This document shows, in pieces, positions 5,321 through 14,655 of a stretch of 44,589 bases of DNA. A model generated the notes under the pieces. It was not told the DNA's origin, did not search any database, and saw nothing but the letters and a program-made list of their open reading frames with translations. The first letter of the stretch is position 1, and each line of letters opens with the position of its first letter. Source of the DNA: a virus; IMG/VR virus record IMGVR_UViG_3300035670_005628, positions 1 through 44,589 of that record. One strand, 5' to 3'. Made by a program: the position numbers and the translations under genes.

Positions 5321-7858
5321 ATGAGTAAATACTATACAAATGTTGCCGTTCAAGGCAACAATATCCTCTATCGTGGTGTTTTAAAAGGTCGGCGAGTAAA
5401 GATGAAAATTCAATACTCGCCTACTTTATTCCTGCCAACTAAAAAACCATCTGAATTCAAGACACTCTTTGGTGACAATCTTGAAGCAATGCGTTTTGAA
5501 TCTATTCGTGAAGCCAGAGATTTCGTCAAACGATATGAAGGCGTTGAGAACTTTAAAATCTATGGTAATGATCGTTATGAATATGCCTTCATTGCTGACG
5601 AATTCAAAGGTCAAACAGAATGGGATATCAACGATCTAAACATTTCAATTATCGACATCGAGGTTGGTTCTGAGAATGGATTTCCTGACCCATATCGTGC
5701 AACAGAACCAATTACTGCCATCGCTATCCGTAAACTATCTGGCGGCATGACTGTATATGGTTGTGGTGATTATGAATTGCGTGGTGATGAGACATATATT
5801 AAATGTAATGATGAGTATGATCTCTGCAAACGTTTTCTGAAAGCTTGGCAAGAAGATACACCAGACGTCCTCACTGGTTGGAACACCGAATTCTTTGATA
5901 TTCCATATATCATCAATCGCTTTCGCACTTTGCTTGGTGACGATGAAGTAAAGAAACTTTCTCCTTGGAATAATGTATGGGAAAGAAAAACAACATACAA
6001 CGGGAGAGAATTAATTGCGTATAATATTTCCGGCGTTGCTGCTCTTGATTATATTGAACTCTACAAGTGGTATGCGCCAGGCGGTAAGTCACAAGAGTCC
6101 TACAGACTTGATAACATCGCCAATGTCGAACTAGGCGAAAGTAAATTATCATATGATGAGTATGATAACCTGCACCAACTTTATCGTTTGAACTATCAGA
6201 AGTTTATTGAGTATAACATTAAAGACGTTGAACTGATTGTTAAACTTGAAGATAAACTGAAGTTGATTGAATTGGCGCTGACTCTTGCCTACGATACAAA
6301 GACAAACTACGAAGATGTGTTTGCTCAAACTCGTATGTGGGATTCTCTCATCTATTCTAATCTACTTGAGAAACGAATCATCGTACCACCAAAAGTTATT
6401 CAGCAGAAATCATCTGCGTTTGAAGGTGCATATGTAAAAGATCCGCAAGTCGGTATGCATCATTGGGTCGCATCGTTCGACTTGAACTCTCTGTATCCAC
6501 ACCTTCTGATTCAATACAATATCTCACCAGAAACTTTGGTCGAACCTATTGATTATACACCACCGATGATGCACATTCTTGGCCAAGGTGTGAATGTTGA
6601 GAAGTTGCTCGAGAAGAAAATAAACATTGAGTCTTGTAAACTAGAAGGTGCAACGATTACACCAAACGCACAATTCTTCAGAACTGACAAACAAGGTTTC
6701 TTGCCTGCCATGATGGTTGAGATGTATGAAGATCGCAAGAAGTTTAAGAAGATGATGATTAAGTGTCAACAAGAATATCAAGTTGAAACTGATCCTGCGA
6801 AGAAAAAAGACCTTGAGAAACTTATTGCACGATATAACAATCTACAACTTGCGAAGAAAGTATCACTAAACTCCGCTTATGGTGCTCTAGGTTCACAATA
6901 CTTCCGTTTCTATGACCTGAGAATGGCTCTTGCTGTTACACTTGCTGGCCAGTTATCGATTCGTTGGATTGAGAAAAAACTCAATGGTTTTATGAATAAT
7001 ATTTTGAAGACGGAAAAAGATTATGTTATTGCATCGGATACTGATTCAATCTATCTACGCCTTGGTGATTTGGTTGATAAAGTTTATACTGGTGAGAAAG
7101 ATTCAAACAAAGTTATTGCTTTTATGGACAAAGTATGTGAAGACAAGATTCAGCCGTTCATAGATAAAAGTTACCAAGAACTGGCTGATTATGTTCAGGC
7201 ATTCGACCAGAAGATGCAGATGAAACGTGAAGGTCTTTCTGACAAAGGTGTTTGGACTGCCAAAAAACGTTATATTCTGAATGTGTACAATAACGAAGGT
7301 GTTGCATACAAAGAACCAAAACTGAAGATCATGGGTCTTGAGATGATTAAGTCTTCAACACCAGCTGCCATTCGTGAGAAGATGACAGAAATGGTGCAAC
7401 TGATGATGACTGGCACCGAATCTGATGTACAAGAGTTTATTGCCAACTTCAGAGAAGACTTCAAAAAATTGCCACCAGAAGATATATCTTTCCCACGTGG
7501 TGTGAACGGCATCAAAGAGTACTCCGATTCAGTATCACTATATAAGAAAGGTACACCCATTCATGTTAAGGGTGCAATCATCTATAATCATTATCTCAAA
7601 GAAAAAGGCCTCACCAATAAGTATCCTTTGATTAAAGACGGTGAGAAACTGAAGTTCACGTATCTCAAGACACCGAATCCTGTAAAAGATAGTGTGATTT
7701 CTTACCCAACTAGATTACCAAAAGAATTGGGTCTGAACGATTATATTAATTATGAATTACAGTTTGAGAAGGCCTTTCTAGAACCGATTAAGATTATTGT
7801 CGATTGCATTGGATGGAGTGTAGAAAAACAAAACACACTAGAGAGTTTTTTCGTATGA
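5321..7858 (+). CDS. 43: DNA polymerase gp43, family B with proofreading exonuclease
   Basis: The 845-residue replicative polymerase (T4 gp43 has 898). The 3'-5' exonuclease shows Exo I DIE at residues 112-114, the same positions as T4 D112/E114, Exo II NTEFFDIPYI near 188-197 and Exo III YNIKDVEL near 298-305. The polymerase domain has motif A DLNSLYP (387-393), motif B KKVSLNSAYG (512-521) and motif C ASDTDS (571-576). All catalytic residues are present and there is no intein. It extends primers made by gp61/gp41 and uses the gp45 clamp. The stop overlaps the next start (ATGA). The ribosome-binding site is weak. Confidence 0.97.
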   Translation: MSKYYTNVAVQGNNILYRGVLKGRRVKMKIQYSPTLFLPTKKPSEFKTLFGDNLEAMRFESIREARDFVKRYEGVENFKIYGNDRYEYAFIADEFKGQTEWDINDLNISIIDIEVGSENGFPDPYRATEPITAIAIRKLSGGMTVYGCGDYELRGDETYIKCNDEYDLCKRFLKAWQEDTPDVLTGWNTEFFDIPYIINRFRTLLGDDEVKKLSPWNNVWERKTTYNGRELIAYNISGVAALDYIELYKWYAPGGKSQESYRLDNIANVELGESKLSYDEYDNLHQLYRLNYQKFIEYNIKDVELIVKLEDKLKLIELALTLAYDTKTNYEDVFAQTRMWDSLIYSNLLEKRIIVPPKVIQQKSSAFEGAYVKDPQVGMHHWVASFDLNSLYPHLLIQYNISPETLVEPIDYTPPMMHILGQGVNVEKLLEKKINIESCKLEGATITPNAQFFRTDKQGFLPAMMVEMYEDRKKFKKMMIKCQQEYQVETDPAKKKDLEKLIARYNNLQLAKKVSLNSAYGALGSQYFRFYDLRMALAVTLAGQLSIRWIEKKLNGFMNNILKTEKDYVIASDTDSIYLRLGDLVDKVYTGEKDSNKVIAFMDKVCEDKIQPFIDKSYQELADYVQAFDQKMQMKREGLSDKGVWTAKKRYILNVYNNEGVAYKEPKLKIMGLEMIKSSTPAAIREKMTEMVQLMMTGTESDVQEFIANFREDFKKLPPEDISFPRGVNGIKEYSDSVSLYKKGTPIHVKGAIIYNHYLKEKGLTNKYPLIKDGEKLKFTYLKTPNPVKDSVISYPTRLPKELGLNDYINYELQFEKAFLEPIKIIVDCIGWSVEKQNTLESFFV

Positions 7859-8661
7859 CACAAGTAATACTACCTTTCATAACAGCAATAGCATTATCAG
7901 CTATTGCTGCCTTCTATTCAATAGTTGGTTTGGCTCAAATATTTCCTGGTTCTTTCTGGCCAATTGTTATTATGGGTTCTGTTCTTGAGATTGCCAAATT
8001 AGTAACAGTTTCATGGCTATATAACAATTGGAATGTTACAGTACGGTTAATGCGTTATTATTTTTTGACCGCCATCTTTTTGTTGATGGCAATTACATCA
8101 ATGGGTATTTTTGGTTATCTTTCAAAAGCACACATTGAATCTAATATTGTTGTTGGTGCCAATTCAGTTCAATTAAGAACTATTGAAGCACAAGAAAAAA
8201 TTGCAAAAGAAAGATTGGAATATCTTCTAAAGAAAGCAGGAGATGATCCAAACAAAATTGCAAGAAGAACAGATACGGCAATTCAAGAAACACAAAATGA
8301 ATTGAAACAACTTGCACAACAAAAGTTGCCGTTACTGAAAGAAGAAAACAAACTTACGGCAGAAATTGGTCCTATTAAGTATATCGCCGAAGCCATCTAC
8401 TCAAAAGAAGACCCAGGCTTCATAGATAAAGCTGTAAGACTTGTTATCTTTATTATCATTATTGTTTTTGATCCTCTCGCCATTCTTCTCTTAATTGCCG
8501 CAAATCAGACATACCGCAATCTAAAAGAAGGAACAGATCGAGTTATTGAGCTTGACGAAGATGAAGAGATTGTGATAACATACACACAAGAAGATGGCGG
8601 CGAAGAAACTACGGTAGTTCCCGTATCCAAAATTACTAAACTTGACGGAGGTTCCTTTTAA
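7855..8661 (+). CDS. Multi-pass membrane protein with coiled coil
   Basis: A 268-residue protein. The start at 7855 overlaps the gene 43 stop and begins MTQVILPFITAIALSAIAAF. Three transmembrane segments lie near residues 4-25, 33-55 and 65-90. A Lys/Glu/Gln-rich coiled-coil region of about 90 residues follows, then a fourth segment near 190-215 (VIFIIIIVFDPLAILLLI) and an acidic tail. The layout suggests an inner-membrane protein with a large soluble coiled coil. Function unknown. It sits between the polymerase and UvsX genes; a longer in-frame start at 7804 would overlap gene 43 and lacks support. Confidence 0.8.
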   Translation: MTQVILPFITAIALSAIAAFYSIVGLAQIFPGSFWPIVIMGSVLEIAKLVTVSWLYNNWNVTVRLMRYYFLTAIFLLMAITSMGIFGYLSKAHIESNIVVGANSVQLRTIEAQEKIAKERLEYLLKKAGDDPNKIARRTDTAIQETQNELKQLAQQKLPLLKEENKLTAEIGPIKYIAEAIYSKEDPGFIDKAVRLVIFIIIIVFDPLAILLLIAANQTYRNLKEGTDRVIELDEDEEIVITYTQEDGGEETTVVPVSKITKLDGGSF

Positions 8662-8662
8662 T

Positions 8663-9712
8663 ATGAGTTTGCTTGATAAATTGAAAAAGAATACGACAAT
8701 CAAAGAGACATCTATTCTTGAGAAGTCGAAATTCTTTACTGAGAAAGATATGATTGCGACAGATGTGCCAATGGTTAATGTGGCATTATCTGGTCGTCTA
8801 GATGGTGGCCTTGTTCCTGGTCTGACAATGCTTGCTGGTCCATCTAAGCACTTTAAGACTGCATTTGCGTTGTTGATGGCTTCTGCATACATGAAAAAGT
8901 ATGAAGATGCCGTTGTTTTGTTTTACGATTCTGAGTTTGGTACTCCACAAAAATACTTTGAGACATTTAACATTGACATGGGTCGTGTACTGCACACACC
9001 GATTACTGACGTTGAAGAATTGAAACATGATATTATGAATCAGTTACAAGGCCTTGCAAAAGGTGACCGAGTAATTATCGTGATTGATTCTATCGGTAAT
9101 CTGGCTTCAAGAAAAGAAGTTGAAGATTCACTTGAAGGTAAATCTGTTGCAGATATGACACGTGCAAAACAAATCAAGTCTCTGTTTAGAATGATTACAC
9201 CACACCTTACCATTAAAGATGTGCCGATGGTTGTTGTGAATCATACTTACAAAGAAATTGGTATGTTTCCGAAAGATATCGTTGGTGGTGGTACAGGTTC
9301 TTATTATTCTGCCGATACAATTTGGATCCTGGGTCGCCAACAAGAGAAATCGGGTGGTGAGATTGCAGGATATAATTTCATCATTAATGTGGAGAAATCA
9401 CGATATGTTAGAGAAAAGTCTAAGATTCCTGTCACCGTCAACTTTGAAGGCGGTATTAACAAATATTCTGGACTACTTGACGTTGCGATGGAAGGCAACT
9501 TTGTTGCTAAGCCGTCTCCTGGTTGGTACGCAAAGGTCAACCAAGAAACAGGTGAAGTAGACTCGCAGAAATTCCGTGAGGCTGATACCAACACTAAAGA
9601 ATTTTGGAAAGATATTTTAAAGAGTGAGAAGTTCCGTGATTACATTTCTAAAAAATATAGCATCTCTTTTGGTAGCATTATGGCCGAAGAGACCGAAGAA
9701 ACTGAAGTATAG
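8663..9712 (+). CDS. uvsX: UvsX RecA-like recombinase
   Basis: A 349-residue homologue of T4 UvsX (391 residues), the RecA-family ATPase that coats single-stranded DNA and drives strand exchange for recombination-dependent replication and repair. Walker A is GPSKHFKT (59-66), the variant P-loop typical of UvsX, and Walker B is VIIVIDS (137-143). The ATG at 8663 is preceded by GGAGG (8647-8651), and the body starts MSLLDKLKKN; the in-frame upstream codon at 8642 lies inside the previous gene. UvsX precedes gp41 as in T4. Confidence 0.95.
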   Translation: MSLLDKLKKNTTIKETSILEKSKFFTEKDMIATDVPMVNVALSGRLDGGLVPGLTMLAGPSKHFKTAFALLMASAYMKKYEDAVVLFYDSEFGTPQKYFETFNIDMGRVLHTPITDVEELKHDIMNQLQGLAKGDRVIIVIDSIGNLASRKEVEDSLEGKSVADMTRAKQIKSLFRMITPHLTIKDVPMVVVNHTYKEIGMFPKDIVGGGTGSYYSADTIWILGRQQEKSGGEIAGYNFIINVEKSRYVREKSKIPVTVNFEGGINKYSGLLDVAMEGNFVAKPSPGWYAKVNQETGEVDSQKFREADTNTKEFWKDILKSEKFRDYISKKYSISFGSIMAEETEETEV

Positions 9713-9989
9713 ATTCCAAGATTCACCGCAAGGTGACTCCACCTGGGTAGAGATTACAGGCGGCAAGTATGCTGGCATAATCTACTCCTATGGTGGAGTT
9801 AAAATGGATATGGATTCCGGTTTACCAAAACTGTCTTTCGGTTTTACTGTACTACATTCAGGCGAATATGATATTGGCCAGTTGAATTCTGATGAAGAAT
9901 TTGTTACAGTAATGGGAGACATCCTTACAGAAATTATTATATACAATGAATCGACTAGAGTTAACGATACTAAAAAATCTAATTTATAA
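9624..9989 (+). CDS. Conserved hypothetical protein in the gene 40 position; start uncertain
   Basis: The frame is open from a GTG at 9624, but that start overlaps uvsX by 89 bases. The part that looks like real protein begins KYRFQDSPQGDSTWVEITGG, at about 9705, just after an in-frame CTG at 9702; TTG at 9669 is another option. The protein would be 95-121 residues, soluble and strand-rich. It lies where T4 carries gene 40, between uvsX and 41, but lacks the membrane segment of gp40, so the position alone does not make it gp40. It overlaps gp41 by 44 bases. The end is secure, the start is not. Confidence 0.6.
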   Translation: MRSSVITFLKNIASLLVALWPKRPKKLKYRFQDSPQGDSTWVEITGGKYAGIIYSYGGVKMDMDSGLPKLSFGFTVLHSGEYDIGQLNSDEEFVTVMGDILTEIIIYNESTRVNDTKKSNL

Positions 9990-11340
9990 TGAATCTTATT
10001 CCAGAAAAGTTTTGCCTTTTCTAAAGGCCGAATATTTTACCGACAACACAGAAAAACTTGTATTCAATGAAGTACAAGAATTCATTAACAAATATAAAAA
10101 TCTACCCACTCAAGAAGCACTTGTCATCAATTTCACCGAGGCCAAGTCTTTAACTGATGACCAAGTTAAAGAATCTATTGGTCTTATCAAAGAACTTGAT
10201 GCGTCAAAAGATGAACCAACAGAACATGGTTGGCTCGTAGAACAAACAGAAAAGTTTTGCCAAGATCGTGCAATCTATAATGCGATCATGGAATCTGTTT
10301 CTATTCTCGACAATAAAAAAACTAACAGATCAAAAGGTGAGATACCAAATCTTCTAAGTGAAGCACTTGGCGTTTCGTTTGATTCATCTGTTGGCCACGA
10401 TTACATGCAAGATTCAAGTGATCGTTATGACTTCTATCATCGACATGAGGCCAGAATTAAATTTGACCTCGACATGTTCAATAAGATCACCAAAGGTGGT
10501 TTGCCAATTAAAACTCTGAACATTGCCTTGGCTGGTACTGGTGTCGGTAAATCATTGTTTATGTGTCACGTTGCCGCATCTTGTTTATCACAAGGCCACA
10601 ATGTACTGTACATTACTTTGGAAATGGCGGAGGAGAAGATCGCCGAGCGTATTGACGCCAATCTACTGAACATCGACATGCAAGAACTCCAATCGATTCC
10701 TAGACAGGACTACGATAGGAAATTCGATGCATTAAGAAGTAAAACTCATGGTAAGTTAATCATCAAAGAGTACCCAACTGCCTCGGCATCGACACTACAT
10801 TTTCGGGCACTATTGAATGAACTTCACCTGAAAAAGAACTTTAAACCTGATATAATCTTTATTGATTATTTGAATATTTGTGCATCGTCACGCATCAAAC
10901 CTGGTGCATCGGTAAACTCATATTCTTATATCAAGGCTATCGCAGAAGAATTGAGAGGTTTGGCCGTAGAGTTTTCTGTTCCTGTTGTATCTGCTACACA
11001 AACAACAAGAAGTGGTTTCTCCAATACCGATCCTGGTCTTGAAGATACTTCAGAATCTTTTGGTTTGCCTGCAACTGCCGACTTTATGTTTGCGTTGATT
11101 TCGACTGAAGAATTGGAACAACTCAATCAAATTATGGTGAAGCAGTTGAAGAATCGTTACGGTGATCCAAATCATTTTAAACGATTCGTAATTGGTATTG
11201 ATCGTGCGAAGATGAGACTATATGATGCTGAGGCTTCTGCTCAAGTAGATATTGCCGATTCTGGTCAAGATGAACCTGTCAATACTTTTGGTAATCGTGA
11301 ACGTAAGTTTAATTCTAAATTTGAAGGAATCAAAGTATGA
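9946..11340 (+). CDS. 41: Replicative DNA helicase gp41 (DnaB family)
   Basis: The 464-residue hexameric 5'-3' helicase that unwinds the fork and activates the gp61 primase. An N-terminal helical domain (about residues 1-150) is followed by the RecA-like core: Walker A AGTGVGKS (196-203), LYITLEMAEE (221-230) and Walker B IIFIDYLNI near 305. SATQTTRSGF is the DnaB H3-type motif. Length is close to T4 gp41 (475). The ATG overlaps the previous frame, and the next gene overlaps the stop by four bases. Confidence 0.96.
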   Translation: MNRLELTILKNLIYNESYSRKVLPFLKAEYFTDNTEKLVFNEVQEFINKYKNLPTQEALVINFTEAKSLTDDQVKESIGLIKELDASKDEPTEHGWLVEQTEKFCQDRAIYNAIMESVSILDNKKTNRSKGEIPNLLSEALGVSFDSSVGHDYMQDSSDRYDFYHRHEARIKFDLDMFNKITKGGLPIKTLNIALAGTGVGKSLFMCHVAASCLSQGHNVLYITLEMAEEKIAERIDANLLNIDMQELQSIPRQDYDRKFDALRSKTHGKLIIKEYPTASASTLHFRALLNELHLKKNFKPDIIFIDYLNICASSRIKPGASVNSYSYIKAIAEELRGLAVEFSVPVVSATQTTRSGFSNTDPGLEDTSESFGLPATADFMFALISTEELEQLNQIMVKQLKNRYGDPNHFKRFVIGIDRAKMRLYDAEASAQVDIADSGQDEPVNTFGNRERKFNSKFEGIKV

Positions 11341-11585
11341 GCGTAGTTGCCTTTGAGAGTAAAAAAGATAAAAACGAAAAACAACATAAAGAACATTTGC
11401 TGGAGATTGTAGATTTTTTCCGCACAAAAGTTGATGCTGGTGATATTGATGAGTTTGTAATCACCTCAGTCAATAAAGAAGGTGAGATTGAGATTTCAGT
11501 TTGTGCTCGTGATTTTGTTGGTGCGATCGGTATGTTTGAAGCCGGCAAGCACTCACTGCTCACGCAACAGATGTTTGACGAATGA
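11337..11585 (+). CDS. Small conserved hypothetical protein
   Basis: An 82-residue acidic protein beginning MSVVAFESKKDKNEKQHKEH, with one predicted alpha/beta unit (EIVDFFRTKVDAGDIDEFVI followed by short strands). It overlaps gp41 at its start and the next gene at its end, both by ATGA, so it is in the same translation unit as the helicase. No family assigned. Confidence 0.72.
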   Translation: MSVVAFESKKDKNEKQHKEHLLEIVDFFRTKVDAGDIDEFVITSVNKEGEIEISVCARDFVGAIGMFEAGKHSLLTQQMFDE

Positions 11586-12694
11586 AATTAACGCACGAAC
11601 AGGCCTTGCATTGTGCCAAGGTCTTTGAAGACTATTTCGGAGATTTCAGTCGTATTGATGAATACATGCGAGATCAGAAGTTAAACTCTCTCGCAGAATT
11701 GCCATTTGCACTACCTGGTTGTGGCCCTGAAGAAGATTTGTTCTCTGATTTCAATATGAATCCACAAGATATGGATTTTGAAATCGTTGAACTTGAGGCT
11801 GCACGTTGGCAATTATACCTCGATATCATTTCATCACACAACAATCTGTCCAGTCCTGGCCGTAATGTTCGTTTGGCTATTCTAGAAAAGAATACGAAGA
11901 AGTGGGTTGGTTTTATTCGTATTGGTTCTCCTGTTATCAACATGAAGCCGAGAAATGAACTGCTTGGTTATGTGATGACAAATGAGATTGAAACCACCAG
12001 AGCGTTTAATAATTCTGCTGGTATGGGTTTCGTTATCGTACCTGCACAACCATTCGGTTACAATTATATTGGCGGTAAGTTACTGGCTGGTATTTGTTGT
12101 TCTCATGAGGTGAGGACGATTCTCAATAACAAATACAAGATGAATACTTGCCTATTTGAGACTACTAGTCTTTACGGAACTACAAAGCAAGTGTCGCAAT
12201 ACGACGGAATGAAGCCGTTTCTACGCTTCGGAGGTACCACCGATTCAGACTTCTTACCGATGATGCACGGAAAACCATACGAAGACCTCAAGAATTATGT
12301 TGAAGGTATTATTGGTCAATTCATTCCTGCTGATGCATCTAGTCGTAAACTCAAGATTTCTAATGCCATTATCTCTATGACTAAAGTGGCACTAAAGAGT
12401 CATAAAGAAGATTATGATAGGTTTATGTCTGTTATTGAGAAGGCCAAAGGATTGACTGAGAGGAAACGATACTACTATTGCAGTTATGGTATCAAGAACT
12501 ATAAAGATATCGTTGCTGGAAAAACAGATACTATCATCAAAGATGAGAATTTTGAGAAACACCATCTGGAAAATGTAATTGACTGGTGGAAGAAGAAAGC
12601 CACCAATCGTTATGAAACTCTTAAAACTGAGGGCCGTCTAAGAACTGATATTGAGGTCTGGACTGGCGATAAAGAGATTGACATTATACGGTAA
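11582..12694 (+). CDS. Conserved phage protein, possibly DUF4338/DruA-like
   Basis: A 370-residue protein. The central part has the order seen in the DUF4338 (DruA) family as I recall it: a substrate-recognition strand (VRLAILEKNTKKWVGFIRIG), a polar loop, FVIVPAQPFGYNYIGGKLLA and then CLFETTSLYG. Families with this fold include the DruA component of Druantia anti-phage systems, but stand-alone phage members are of unknown function. A C-terminal extension (about 230-370) ends in a Lys/Trp-rich region. It is coupled to gp41 and the small gene before it, suggesting a DNA-related role. Homology to DruA is inferred by eye and moderately uncertain. Confidence 0.7.
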   Translation: MKLTHEQALHCAKVFEDYFGDFSRIDEYMRDQKLNSLAELPFALPGCGPEEDLFSDFNMNPQDMDFEIVELEAARWQLYLDIISSHNNLSSPGRNVRLAILEKNTKKWVGFIRIGSPVINMKPRNELLGYVMTNEIETTRAFNNSAGMGFVIVPAQPFGYNYIGGKLLAGICCSHEVRTILNNKYKMNTCLFETTSLYGTTKQVSQYDGMKPFLRFGGTTDSDFLPMMHGKPYEDLKNYVEGIIGQFIPADASSRKLKISNAIISMTKVALKSHKEDYDRFMSVIEKAKGLTERKRYYYCSYGIKNYKDIVAGKTDTIIKDENFEKHHLENVIDWWKKKATNRYETLKTEGRLRTDIEVWTGDKEIDIIR

Positions 12695-12713
12695 TTGTGG
12701 TAGGATAAATATC

Positions 12714-12721
12714 TTATTCAC
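12714..12721 (+). promoter_or_regulatory. GATAAATA late promoter
   Basis: GATAAATA matches seven of eight bases of the T4 late consensus TATAAATA and the NATAAATA form I recall for cyanophages. It lies in the short gap 13 bases before the next ATG. Confidence 0.55.
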
Positions 12722-12733
12722 ATGGAGATATAA

Positions 12734-13798
12734 ATGGCCGATGGAGTTTCAGGTGCAGGTTCAGAGACAACAGCACTAGCTGAAAGTTTACAAGCATATG
12801 CTTGTGCTACTCGCCAACATCTAGGTAAAGACCTGACTGATATAAGTCAAATAACATCTAAAACAATTGGAGACGCTGATTGTGATAGAAAACTTGATGC
12901 TTGTCTGAAAGGCCTGGATGCTGGATGGTATCACAGCGTTATTGTCACGGCCAATGCTATATTCAAAACAATACGACCTAGTGGTAAATATATTTTCTAC
13001 CGAGGTGGTAATCTAGTTGGTCAAATCTATAAAGAATTCAGTAAATTTAGAAAAGAGTCTGGACTCACAGGCGATGATAAATGGAATCCTGCTGACATTT
13101 GGATGGTCAAAAAAGGATTTAAATTTGAGTCTGATTGGCCAACATTAAGGGACTATAATCGTTATATTTTTAACGAATTCGCACGTAAAACTTTAATTGG
13201 TATTTCATTGAAAAAAGTTCCAAAGGGTGATGCACACGCTAAAATTTTTAATGATGGTAAACCATTAATCGCAAAATGGAATGGTTACAAACTTGGTGCG
13301 AATATGTTGGATTCTAAAGACATATATTTAAGATATGTTTCTGAAGGAAAAGAAGGAGAAATACAATTGCGAAATTTCTCTAGTCGACCAGTTACAAGTT
13401 CATGGCAAGGTGAAATTAAAGGCAAAACTGCAGCAGGCGGAAAGATAGGCGGCGGCATTGTTATGGAAGCAGCCTTGCAATCTGGCATCGTTCGTGTTAA
13501 ACTTATGATACCAAGTGCATTTCAATCTCAAATTGCAAAACCAAGTGAACAGACATTTAAACAGTTTGCAACGATGTTCAAGTTATTAAGCAATTCGAGA
13601 GATAGCATAGATAATTTAGTTAAACAAGCCAAGATTGGTCAAAAACAAGATCAAACTTGGTGGATGTCTAAGTTTTTAGGTGTGCATTATGTCTATACAA
13701 TATTAAAAGAAAAAAGGCAAAATGAAGTTGTTAAATGGTTATTTGAGTACGGTTCATCCGCAACGAAAAACAGTAGCATATTCATAAAGTTCAGTTAA
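12734..13798 (+). CDS. Conserved T4-like phage protein of unknown function
   Basis: A 354-residue soluble protein starting MADGVSGAGSETTALAESLQ. I recall proteins with this opening in many T4-like cyanophages, without a function. It has an N-terminal helical part, a middle section with mixed strands and a Gly-rich turn (TAAGGKIGGGIVMEA, about residue 233-247), and a helical C-terminus. A late-type promoter directly upstream and a GGAGAT ribosome-binding site suggest late expression, so a virion or DNA-packaging role is possible but unproven. The codons are noticeably AT-rich. Confidence 0.75.
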   Translation: MADGVSGAGSETTALAESLQAYACATRQHLGKDLTDISQITSKTIGDADCDRKLDACLKGLDAGWYHSVIVTANAIFKTIRPSGKYIFYRGGNLVGQIYKEFSKFRKESGLTGDDKWNPADIWMVKKGFKFESDWPTLRDYNRYIFNEFARKTLIGISLKKVPKGDAHAKIFNDGKPLIAKWNGYKLGANMLDSKDIYLRYVSEGKEGEIQLRNFSSRPVTSSWQGEIKGKTAAGGKIGGGIVMEAALQSGIVRVKLMIPSAFQSQIAKPSEQTFKQFATMFKLLSNSRDSIDNLVKQAKIGQKQDQTWWMSKFLGVHYVYTILKEKRQNEVVKWLFEYGSSATKNSSIFIKFS

Positions 13799-13824
13799 AT
13801 GAACACATAGAAGATGATTTTTTT

Positions 13825-13832
13825 TATAAATA
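13825..13832 (+). promoter_or_regulatory. Exact T4-type late promoter TATAAATA
   Basis: TATAAATA is an exact match to the T4 late consensus. It lies 17 bases before the ATG at 13849. Transcription would begin near 13838, after the in-frame ATG at 13834, which supports 13849 as the true start. Confidence 0.75.
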
Positions 13833-13848
13833 GATGAAAGGAGAGTTT

Positions 13849-14490
13849 ATGTACGGATTCATCTATTTAACGGTAAATAAAATAACCAATAAGAAATATA
13901 TTGGTATGTGTAAAAAAACACACGATAAAAATTATTTGGGTTCTGGAAAATTACTAAAAAATGCAATTAAAAAATATGGAAGAGAAAATTTTGAAAGAAT
14001 CATATTACAAGAATGTGAAACTTTTGAAGAATTAAGTTTAGCTGAAGAACATTGGATAGAAAAGTATAATGCTGTTATTGACAAAAATTTTTATAATTTA
14101 ACTTCTGGTGGATTTGGAGGTAATAGTGACTATTTAAAAGAGTATTGGAATAGTTTCACCGAAGAAGAACGAAAAACATGTCGCAATTGGAAAAAAAGAA
14201 ATTTATTTGGCCAAAATAATCCTATGTTTGGAAAAAAACATAGTGAAGAAACTAAAAAATTGATTGGTTCAAAAAGTATAAACAGAAATTGGAATAAACC
14301 AAACCATAAAGGAGAAAAAAATCCTAGATCCAAAAAGGTTCTAGTTGAAATGTGTAATTTGATACAAGAATATAGTTGCCTAAAAATTTTTGCAGATACG
14401 ATGAAAAATATTCCTTATTCTACATTAAAAAGTATTGCAAAAGATGGAAGATATTCAAAAAAATATAACCTAAAAATAACATATGTTTAA
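13849..14490 (+). CDS. GIY-YIG homing endonuclease
   Basis: A 213-residue free-standing homing endonuclease of the GIY-YIG family (Seg/I-TevI type). The N-terminal nuclease domain has FIYLT and KYIGM in place of GIY and YIG, followed by KKYGRENFERIIL and a catalytic-type glutamate in LAEEHWIEKY. The C-terminal half has NNPMFGKKHSEETKKLIG and NPRSKKV, repeats of the NUMOD3 DNA-binding kind. A strong AAAGGAG ribosome-binding site sits four bases before the ATG. The gene is much richer in A and T (AAA, TTT runs) than its neighbours, as expected for a mobile element. Its stop overlaps the start of the interrupted gene downstream. Confidence 0.92.
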   Translation: MYGFIYLTVNKITNKKYIGMCKKTHDKNYLGSGKLLKNAIKKYGRENFERIILQECETFEELSLAEEHWIEKYNAVIDKNFYNLTSGGFGGNSDYLKEYWNSFTEEERKTCRNWKKRNLFGQNNPMFGKKHSEETKKLIGSKSINRNWNKPNHKGEKNPRSKKVLVEMCNLIQEYSCLKIFADTMKNIPYSTLKSIAKDGRYSKKYNLKITYV

Positions 14491-14572
14491 TTTTAACGAA
14501 TTTTTAACGGAGGAAAATCAAGGTGTTCTTCTTGCTGAAGAAAAAAGCGGCAAGAATGTTCACCTTGAATAG
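14483..14572 (+). pseudogene. N-terminal fragment of the DUF6267-type gene
   Basis: ATG at 14483 opens MFNFNEFLTEE and runs 29 codons to KNVHLE, then stops at TAG (14570-14572). The next frame continues with HIEDEILNRG, the sequence expected to follow HLE or HLT in homologues. The two halves join if eight bases (TAGCTGGG, 14570-14577) are skipped. The short N-terminus resembles a T4 capsid-targeting sequence (L-T-E at residues 8-10). No Shine-Dalgarno sequence precedes the ATG, which overlaps the stop of the endonuclease gene. It is either a broken gene, a sequencing error or a site of frame change during translation. Confidence 0.6.
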
Positions 14573-14655
14573 CTGGGCATATTGAAGATGAGATTTTAAA
14601 TCGTGGCGTTGTCGGTGCGAGAGATGCAATTAATTTCCTGCAATCTCTACGTGAC

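Noticed and set aside
9258-9560. Plus-strand ORF inside uvsX in another frame
   Set aside because: No ribosome-binding site and no recognisable protein features; a shadow of uvsX.
9624-9989. Naming this gene T4 gene 40
   Set aside because: Only the position between uvsX and 41 fits; the protein has no membrane segment.
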